This document shows, one piece after another, positions 1 to 5,472 of a DNA stretch of 12,341 nucleotides. The stretch is from NCBI GenBank assembly GCA_022706175.1, contig JAKJDB010000030.1:1-12341 (forward strand), read 5' to 3'. Each line of letters opens with the position of its first letter. Position 1 is the first letter of the stretch. The notes under the pieces are model-generated. The model was not told where the DNA came from. It saw nothing but the letters and a program-made list of their open reading frames with translations, and did not search any database. Source of the DNA: Candidatus Zhuqueibacterota bacterium (lineage in GTDB: Bacteria > KSB1 > UBA2214). The position numbers and the translations under genes were made by a program.

Positions 1-519
1 CTGATCCTACGGCTCAAGCAGGGGCTTTCCATAGCGTTGATTACAGACGCCGGCACCCCGGGCATCTCGGATCCGGCTTTTTACCTCATTCGTGCGGCAC
101 TGCAGGAAAATCTGCCGGTCTGTGCGGTGCCTGGTGCCACGGCCCTGATTCCCGCGCTGTTGCTTTCAGGTTTGCCCTGCGAGCGGTTCAGCTTTGAGGG
201 ATTTTTGCCGGTGAAAAAGGGCCGGCAAAAGCGGCTGCAGCACCTGCAGACGGAACCGCGCACCATGGTGTTTTATGAATCTCCCCATCGCCTGCAGCGC
301 ACTCTGGCGGATCTCTATGAGACCTGCGGCGACCGTCCGGCCGCCGTCGCCAGGGAATTGACTAAAAAATTCGAGCAGGTGCTGCGCGGCACGCTTTCCC
401 GCTTGATCGAGGAGGCGGCCGGCCTACCGCTCAAAGGCGAATTCGTCATCATCCTGGAGGGGCAGAGCCGGCGGGTGGAAAGGGCGACGCAAAAAGCAGT
501 GGATGAGTATGAGCATTGA
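1..519 (+). CDS. rsmI: 16S rRNA (cytidine(1402)-2'-O)-methyltransferase RsmI, 5' end outside window
   Basis: This is the C-terminal part (172 codons) of RsmI, a tetrapyrrole-methylase-fold enzyme that uses S-adenosylmethionine to 2'-O-methylate C1402 in the 16S rRNA decoding centre. The frame is open from base 1, so the start codon and the N-terminal part of the SAM fold lie upstream. Family landmarks are visible in order: DAGTPGISDP (the SAM-pocket loop), a VPGATALIPAL-type helix, FEGFLP, FYESPHRL, ARELTKKFEQ and the closing strand KGEFVIILEG. The protein stops about 20 residues after that strand, so it lacks the extra C-terminal extension of E. coli RsmI, as many homologues do. Its last 17 bases overlap the start of the next gene, which implies co-transcription and translational coupling. 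An in-frame TTG at 37 is not a credible start because it would cut the methylase fold. Confidence 0.93.
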   Translation: MILRLKQGLSIALITDAGTPGISDPAFYLIRAALQENLPVCAVPGATALIPALLLSGLPCERFSFEGFLPVKKGRQKRLQHLQTEPRTMVFYESPHRLQRTLADLYETCGDRPAAVARELTKKFEQVLRGTLSRLIEEAAGLPLKGEFVIILEGQSRRVERATQKAVDEYEH

Positions 520-1162
520 GTTGATTCCGCCGGTCGTCAAAACCGGTTTTAAACGTCTGATGTCGCCGCTGGTACGCCTGTGCGTTCGGCTGCATCTCAA
601 TCCCAATTGGCTGACCACCATCTCTTTTTTTCTCAGTTTTCTCTCTGCGCTCAGTTTTGCCCATGGCGCCCTGGTCCGCGGCGCGTTTTTGTTTTTGGTC
701 AGCGGCCTGTTCGACCTCTTTGACGGCTCTGTGGCGCGCGCCTCGAATCGGGTGACCAAATTCGGCGCCCTGTATGACTCCACCCTGGACCGTTACGCCG
801 AGATCATGGTCTACATCGGCATCGGATATCATTTCATCGGCAAAGCAGGCCAGGGCGCGGCGGAAACCCAACAGACGGTTCTGCTGGTGTTCATCGGCCT
901 GGCCGGCTCCCTGATGGTCAGTTACATTAGGGCGCGCGCCGAGGGGCTGGATTTTGACTGCAAGGTGGGCATGATGCAAAGACCGGAACGCATCGTCCTG
1001 CTCAGCGTGGGGGCGTTGATCTCTGAACAGTGGCTGATCTACATGATCGTGATCATCGCCGTGTTCTCCAACATCACCGCGCTGCAGCGGCTGGCCCACA
1101 TCTGGATGAAGGAAAAAGAAAAGAAATGGATCAAGGCGCCGTCGGATATGTATCATGAATAA
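503..1162 (+). CDS. CDP-alcohol phosphatidyltransferase family membrane protein
   Basis: A 219-residue integral membrane enzyme that should transfer a phosphatidyl group from a CDP-linked lipid to an alcohol, releasing CMP. The family signature D-x2-D-G-x2-A-R-x8-G-x3-D-x3-D is complete: D71, D74, G75, A78, R79, G88, D92 and D96; the aspartates bind the metal and CDP. Hydrophobic segments lie at about 36-70, 100-120, 130-150 and 170-195. The alcohol acceptor is uncertain. The segment after the signature, with RARAEGLDFD and MMQRPERIVLL, resembles phosphatidylinositol-phosphate and archaetidylinositol-phosphate synthases more than PgsA or PssA, but that comparison is from memory. The start ATG at 503 lies inside rsmI, and a second in-frame ATG at 509 is equally possible. 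No strong ribosome binding site precedes either, which fits coupling to rsmI translation. panD follows after 16 bases. Confidence 0.9.
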   Translation: MSMSIELIPPVVKTGFKRLMSPLVRLCVRLHLNPNWLTTISFFLSFLSALSFAHGALVRGAFLFLVSGLFDLFDGSVARASNRVTKFGALYDSTLDRYAEIMVYIGIGYHFIGKAGQGAAETQQTVLLVFIGLAGSLMVSYIRARAEGLDFDCKVGMMQRPERIVLLSVGALISEQWLIYMIVIIAVFSNITALQRLAHIWMKEKEKKWIKAPSDMYHE

Positions 1163-1163
1163 C

Positions 1164-1169
1164 AAGGAG
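1164..1169 (+). promoter_or_regulatory. Ribosome binding site for panD (AAGGAG)
   Basis: A full AAGGAG sits 9 bases before the GTG at 1179. It supports GTG as the panD start, rather than the TTG one codon later or the ATG at 1191. Confidence 0.75.
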
Positions 1170-1178
1170 TGCTGAACT

Positions 1179-1547
1179 GTGTTGCGTTTCATGTGCCGCG
1201 CCAAGATTCACCGGGCGACGGTCAGCGATACTCGCCTGGATTATCCGGGCAGCTTGACGTTGGATAAAACGCTGATGCGGGCGGCGGATATCAAGCCGTT
1301 CGAGCAGGTGCAGGTTCTGAATATCAACAATGGCTTTCGTGCGGAAACCTACATTATCGAAGGCGAGCCGGACAGCGGTCAGGTCATCATCAACGGCGCT
1401 CTGGCGCGCTGGGCGCAAAAAGGCGACATCATCATCATCATCGCCAATGCGCTTGCGGACGATAACGACCTCGAGGACTGGCGCGTCCGTATTGTCCATG
1501 TGGGTCCGGACAACCGGATCCTCGGGACAGACCATACACCGGAATGA
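1179..1547 (+). CDS. panD: Aspartate 1-decarboxylase precursor PanD (GTG start)
   Basis: PanD decarboxylates L-aspartate to beta-alanine, the precursor used by pantothenate synthetase on the way to coenzyme A. The 122-residue proenzyme cleaves itself between Gly24 and Ser25, and Ser25 becomes the catalytic pyruvoyl group. Both residues are at exactly the expected positions (YPGS, 22-25). Other active-site residues known from E. coli PanD are also in register: Lys9, Tyr22, Arg54, Thr57, Tyr58 and Asn72. The length is normal. The GTG start is supported by its ribosome binding site and by aligning residue for residue with the E. coli N terminus. Five consecutive ATC codons (1428-1442) encode an isoleucine run in the strand after KGD. 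panB and panC are not in the window. The gene sits between a lipid enzyme and a transporter, an operon arrangement with no obvious pathway logic. Confidence 0.96.
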   Translation: MLRFMCRAKIHRATVSDTRLDYPGSLTLDKTLMRAADIKPFEQVQVLNINNGFRAETYIIEGEPDSGQVIINGALARWAQKGDIIIIIANALADDNDLEDWRVRIVHVGPDNRILGTDHTPE

Positions 1548-1562
1548 AAGAAGACGCCTTTA

Positions 1563-2897
1563 TTGAATAAGCCATCGCAAATATCCACGATTCTAAAAAC
1601 CTCGCTGCCGGCGGTCATCGATCTGTCCTCGCAGACGATCATGTGGACGATCGAGGCCATTTTCATCGGCCGGCTGGGAGCTTCCGCCTTTGCCGGCGTG
1701 GGCATGGCCATTCAAGTTATTTTAGTGTTTTTGTCCATTCTGCTGACGTTTGTCGTCGGCGCCAGTCTGATCATCAACCGTCGACTGGGCGCGCGCGATT
1801 TCAGCCAGGCCAACCATATCTTCGGTCAGGCGATGATGATGGGCGTGCTGATGGCGTTTCTGTTCGCTTTAATCTGGTACTCGGGCGCCATTCACATTTT
1901 CAAATTGATCGAAGAGGGCGGCTCCCGGCTGGCGCGCGAATCGGGGGTGACCTATCTGCGCACTGTGGCCTGGTTCGCGCCGTTGCTGATCACCAATTTT
2001 GTCGCTGTCGGCATCATTCGCGCCATCGGTGAGACTCGCTATTCCATGATGGTCAACGTCACCATCAACTTGCTCAATCTGCTGTTGTGTCCGTCGTTGA
2101 TTTTTGGCTGGTTCGGGCTGCCGCGCCTCGAAGTGCGCGGCGCCGCGCTGGCTGTGGGCATTGCCCACAGCGTCGGCTTTGTTATCACCTTTTTACTGCT
2201 GCGCAGCCGCAGACTGCCGTTGGGATTGTGTTTCCGGGATATCGCCAAGCCCAACTGGGCGACCGCGAAGGAGCTGTTCAAGTCCGGAATGCCGACCACC
2301 ATCGAACAGCTGACCTGGGCGCTGGGCCAGCTGGTGGTGACCAGCTACGCCGCGACCATGGGCGTGGTCGTGCTGTCCACGCAAACCGTGCTTACGCGCA
2401 TTCAGGCGGTGCTCTCCATGGTGTACATGGGTTTCGGTTTGGGCGCCATGAGCATCACCGGCAAACACGTGGGCGCGGCGGAACAAGCCATGGCCATCCG
2501 CATGGCGCGTCTGGCCCATCGCGTCATGGCGGTGTTTGTGCTGGTTATTGTCTCGGTGATGGTCTGTTTCTCGCGCACCATCGTTTCGGTGTTCACTACG
2601 GACGCGGCGACGCTGGACCTCGGGCAAAAGGCCATCTGGATTTTTGCCTTCGCCCAGATCCCCAAGGCGATGAACAACGTGGTTTCTGGAAACCTGCGCG
2701 GCGTCGGCGAGTTAAAATGGCTGATGTGGAACACCATCTTTTTCGTCGCGCTGCTTGAAATCGGCCTGAACTATGTGGCGGCGTTTACTCTGGGCTGGGG
2801 CCTGTACGGCATCTGGGGCATTCAGAGTCTGGATGAGACCATCCGTCTGTCGATGAATTTTTGGCGGTTTCATCGCGGCAAATGGCAGCGTGCATAG
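1563..2897 (+). CDS. MATE family multidrug/metabolite efflux transporter (TTG start)
   Basis: A 444-residue inner-membrane protein with about 12 hydrophobic helices arranged as two homologous halves (roughly residues 10-200 and 230-430), the layout of MATE cation-coupled antiporters. Landmarks include the first-half IEAIFIGRLGASAFAGVGMA (family form: VDTIFVGRLG), IIRAIGETRYSMMVN, the second-half MPTTIEQLTWALGQ, GNLRGVGELKW, and a basic tail with RFHRGKWQR. Substrates cannot be read from sequence; MATE proteins typically export cationic drugs or metabolites with H+ or Na+. The TTG at 1563 is preferred because the next in-frame ATG (1641) would remove the first helix. A weak AAAGAAG lies 9 bases upstream. 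It begins 15 bases after panD stops, so it is probably the last gene of the rsmI operon. The 76 bases after it show no clear terminator. Confidence 0.92.
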   Translation: MNKPSQISTILKTSLPAVIDLSSQTIMWTIEAIFIGRLGASAFAGVGMAIQVILVFLSILLTFVVGASLIINRRLGARDFSQANHIFGQAMMMGVLMAFLFALIWYSGAIHIFKLIEEGGSRLARESGVTYLRTVAWFAPLLITNFVAVGIIRAIGETRYSMMVNVTINLLNLLLCPSLIFGWFGLPRLEVRGAALAVGIAHSVGFVITFLLLRSRRLPLGLCFRDIAKPNWATAKELFKSGMPTTIEQLTWALGQLVVTSYAATMGVVVLSTQTVLTRIQAVLSMVYMGFGLGAMSITGKHVGAAEQAMAIRMARLAHRVMAVFVLVIVSVMVCFSRTIVSVFTTDAATLDLGQKAIWIFAFAQIPKAMNNVVSGNLRGVGELKWLMWNTIFFVALLEIGLNYVAAFTLGWGLYGIWGIQSLDETIRLSMNFWRFHRGKWQRA

Positions 2898-2973
2898 GAT
2901 TCCGCTCCGGTGGCTGCAGGGCCGGCTTGCGGTCGAACTTTTCTGCCCGCTATCTTGACATGGACGTGTGTGA

Positions 2974-3600
2974 ATGACCTCTATTTTCGTGACCTTTGAA
3001 GGCATCGATTACTCGGGCAAATCGCTGCAGAGCAAGCTGCTGTGCGATCGTCTGCAGTCCGACCATCGCTCCGTTCTGCTGCTGCGCGACCCCGGCGCCA
3101 CCCGCATTTCAGAAAAAATCCGCACCCTGCTGCTCGACAAGGCTTTGGATGAGATGTCTGCGGTCACCGAGCTGTTGCTCTATGAGGCGGCGCGCAGTCA
3201 GATGGTGGCGCAGCTGATCAGGCCGGCGCTGGCGAGCGGGCGCACGGTGATCTGCGACCGGTTCTATGATTCCACCACCGCCTATCAGGGCTTTGCCCGC
3301 GGCCTCGATCTGGACCTGGTGCATTCCGCCAACCGCATCGGCTCCTGCGGCCTGGTTCCCGGCCACACCTTTTTGCTGGATCTGGAGCCCGCCGCTGCCC
3401 TCACCAGGAAGAACATCTCGGGACGGGAGGCGGACCGCATCGAGCAGGAGGGGCTGGGCTTTCAAGACCGTGTACGTGAGGGCTATCTTCAGACCGCGGC
3501 CATGGAGCCGGACCGGTTTACCGTACTCGACGCCCAGGCCAAGCCGGAAGTGATTCACCAGGCCATTTGGTCTGTTTTTATTCAAAAGTTCGGCGAATGA
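2974..3600 (+). CDS. tmk: dTMP (thymidylate) kinase
   Basis: Thymidylate kinase phosphorylates dTMP to dTDP with ATP, an essential step of dTTP synthesis in the cytoplasm. The 208-residue protein has the normal length and all main motifs: P-loop GIDYSGKS (10-17), RDPG (38-41), CDRFYDSTTAYQGFARGLD-type dTMP-binding segment (94-112), the LLDLEP strand (134-139), and the LID region with SGREADRIEQE (149-159). The usual REPGGT motif reads RDPGATR here, a conservative Glu-to-Asp change next to the nucleotide-monophosphate site. The ATG at 2974 comes immediately after an in-frame TGA, so no upstream start is possible. The ribosome binding site is weak. The protease gene follows 33 bases after the stop and may be co-transcribed. 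Confidence 0.94.
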   Translation: MTSIFVTFEGIDYSGKSLQSKLLCDRLQSDHRSVLLLRDPGATRISEKIRTLLLDKALDEMSAVTELLLYEAARSQMVAQLIRPALASGRTVICDRFYDSTTAYQGFARGLDLDLVHSANRIGSCGLVPGHTFLLDLEPAAALTRKNISGREADRIEQEGLGFQDRVREGYLQTAAMEPDRFTVLDAQAKPEVIHQAIWSVFIQKFGE

Positions 3601-3633
3601 TTCCATGAGAAAAATCTTACTGAAAGATGCGCT

Positions 3634-5409
3634 ATGAGAAGAATGCCTTTTATTTTGTTGTCGCTTCTGGTCCCGGCCCTGTTCGTCGCGGCCGTTCTGA
3701 CGGCGCCCGCCTACGGCCGGCCGGAGGAAGATCCCTATTACCAGGCGATGAAAAACATCAAACTCTTTGGTCAGATCTATCAGGAGGTCAACGATCGCTA
3801 TGTGGAAGAGGTGGATCCGGAAAAATTCATCCGTGCCGGCATCGACGGCATGCTGGACCGGCTGGACCCCTATTCCGCCTATCTGGAACCCGAGGGCCGC
3901 GATGAATTGGAGATCATGACCAAGGGCAAATACTATGGCGTCGGCATGCGCATCGTTCTGCGCAACGGCTTTGCCACCTGCGCCGAGCAGCCCTTCCCGG
4001 GCAGCCCGGCCTTTCGCGCCGGCATCCGGGAGGGCGACCAGATCATCGAGATCGACGGCCAGTCCACCAAAGGCCTCAGGCTGTCGGCGACCGCCGCACG
4101 CCTGCGCGGTGACAAAAAAGGCAGCGAGGTGGCGATAAAAATTCACCGTCCGGGAATCAGCGAGCCGCTGTCGTTTGTTCTCATACGAGACGAGATCGTT
4201 CCCACGGATATTCAATACAGCGGATGGGTCACGCCGGGCATCGGTCTGATCAAACTCACCCGGTTTAACCGTGGTGCAGACAAGCAGATCGCCGAAGCGG
4301 TGCAAAAGCTCATCGACCAGGGTTTGCAGGGTTTGATCCTCGATCTGCGCGGCAATCCGGGCGGTCTGCTGGATCAGGCTGTGGCCGTGGCGGATCTGTT
4401 TGTGGCCAAGAACGAATTGATCGTCTACACCGAGGGCCGCGGGGAGTACAAACGGCAGGAATTCCGCGCGCAAAAGGATCCGTTGCTGGGTCAGACGCCG
4501 CTGATTGTTCTGGTGGACGGCTACAGCGCCTCTGCCTCGGAGATCGTGGCCGGGGCCATTCAGGATCTGGACCGCGGTGTGATTCTGGGCGCACCCAGTT
4601 TCGGCAAAGGGCTGGTGCAAACGGTCATTCCTTTGGATCGCCGCGGCGAACAACAGCTCAAGCTGACCACCGCGCAGTATTTCATGCCCAGCGGCCGCGG
4701 CATTCAAAAACCGGAGGTTTTTGAACACGGCCCTCTTTCGGTTTTCTCCAAGGATCGCAATGACGCGGCGATCGCGACGGAGGAGGATGAGGAGGATTCC
4801 GATGAGGAGCCGGCGCCGGCTGCCAAGGACACCAGCAAAGCTCGGAGCAAAACGACGGTGTACTATACCAAGAACAAGCGGCAGGTTCTGGGCGGCGGCG
4901 GCATCAAGCCGGATGTGGAAGTGAAGAATCCAGAGTACACGCGCTATGAACTGGAGCTGTTCCGCCGCTCGATCTTTTTCAATTTCAGTCTCGATTATGT
5001 GGCGGCGCACCCGGATCTGAAAAAGGATTTCAAGGTTGATGAGTCGGTGTGGGCCGAGTTTGAGGCGTTTCTGCGCGACAAGAAATTTTCCTATCATCCG
5101 GACGGCTGGGATCAGCTGAACAGGCTGGAAAGCACGGCCAGAGAGCGGGGCTATCTGGAGCAGATGCAGAAATCTCTCGATGCGGTCAAAGCGGAATTCG
5201 ATCTGGTCCGCGCTGCTGAAAAAGAGAAATCCCGGGCCCGGGTGGAGACCTATATTCAGAGCGAGATCATGGCCAAGGTGTTCGGCCGCGATGCGTATAA
5301 CGAAGCGCTTTTTGCCGGTGATGAACCCCTGCAGGCCGCGGTGCGGCTTTTGCGGAATACCGATGAGTATTATCGGATATTGAACATCAAGGCGGTGGCT
5401 AAGAACTGA
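3634..5409 (+). CDS. S41 family C-terminal processing peptidase (Ctp/Prc type), exported
   Basis: A 591-residue periplasmic or envelope protease that should recognise C termini through its PDZ domain and cut with a Ser-Lys dyad. The N terminus (MRRMPFILL followed by a hydrophobic stretch and AYG at about 26-28) is a signal peptide. A cap-like N-terminal region spans about 35-90, the PDZ domain about 98-185 (YYGVGMRI, IREGDQIIEIDG), and the S41 core about 195-360. The catalytic Ser is S300 in YSASASEI and the general-base Lys is K325 in SFGKGLVQ; their spacing of 25 matches E. coli Prc, with Gln329 four residues later. A low-complexity linker rich in Glu/Asp, then Ala/Pro/Lys (about 382-405), interrupts the core before the GGGGIKPDVEV strand. 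A charged helical tail (about 435-591) makes the protein longer than simple CtpA. The start is ATG 3634 with a weak GAAAG upstream; ATG 3643 is an alternative. Confidence 0.92.
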   Translation: MRRMPFILLSLLVPALFVAAVLTAPAYGRPEEDPYYQAMKNIKLFGQIYQEVNDRYVEEVDPEKFIRAGIDGMLDRLDPYSAYLEPEGRDELEIMTKGKYYGVGMRIVLRNGFATCAEQPFPGSPAFRAGIREGDQIIEIDGQSTKGLRLSATAARLRGDKKGSEVAIKIHRPGISEPLSFVLIRDEIVPTDIQYSGWVTPGIGLIKLTRFNRGADKQIAEAVQKLIDQGLQGLILDLRGNPGGLLDQAVAVADLFVAKNELIVYTEGRGEYKRQEFRAQKDPLLGQTPLIVLVDGYSASASEIVAGAIQDLDRGVILGAPSFGKGLVQTVIPLDRRGEQQLKLTTAQYFMPSGRGIQKPEVFEHGPLSVFSKDRNDAAIATEEDEEDSDEEPAPAAKDTSKARSKTTVYYTKNKRQVLGGGGIKPDVEVKNPEYTRYELELFRRSIFFNFSLDYVAAHPDLKKDFKVDESVWAEFEAFLRDKKFSYHPDGWDQLNRLESTARERGYLEQMQKSLDAVKAEFDLVRAAEKEKSRARVETYIQSEIMAKVFGRDAYNEALFAGDEPLQAAVRLLRNTDEYYRILNIKAVAKN

Positions 5410-5461
5410 GTCGGCGCCGCCGGCGAACGATTTTCCTGCAGCATGATAAAAATAACTATCC

Positions 5462-5468
5462 AAGGAGG
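5462..5468 (+). promoter_or_regulatory. Strong ribosome binding site for ppdK (AAGGAGG)
   Basis: A full anti-Shine-Dalgarno complement lies 4 bases before ATG 5473. It decides the ppdK start against the in-frame ATG at 5443, which would lie upstream of this site and add ten residues not expected for the family. Confidence 0.8.
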
Positions 5469-5472
5469 CGTT

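Noticed and set aside
449..1204. A 251-codon - strand frame opposite the CDP-alcohol phosphatidyltransferase
   Set aside because: It is also in antisense codon register with the real gene, has an unnatural His/Arg/Asp-rich composition and no start signals.
2087..2758. A 223-codon + strand frame inside the MATE transporter gene
   Set aside because: It is a frame-shifted shadow, rich in Arg, Gly and His; the transporter frame has normal membrane helices throughout.
2955..2960. TTGACA just before tmk as a -35 box
   Set aside because: No -10-like hexamer lies at a suitable distance, and a promoter there would start transcription inside the tmk coding region.
5410..5461. GC-rich palindrome-like stretch after the protease gene as a terminator
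   Set aside because: The complementary bases leave no proper loop and only a short T run follows at a distance, so a terminator is not supported.
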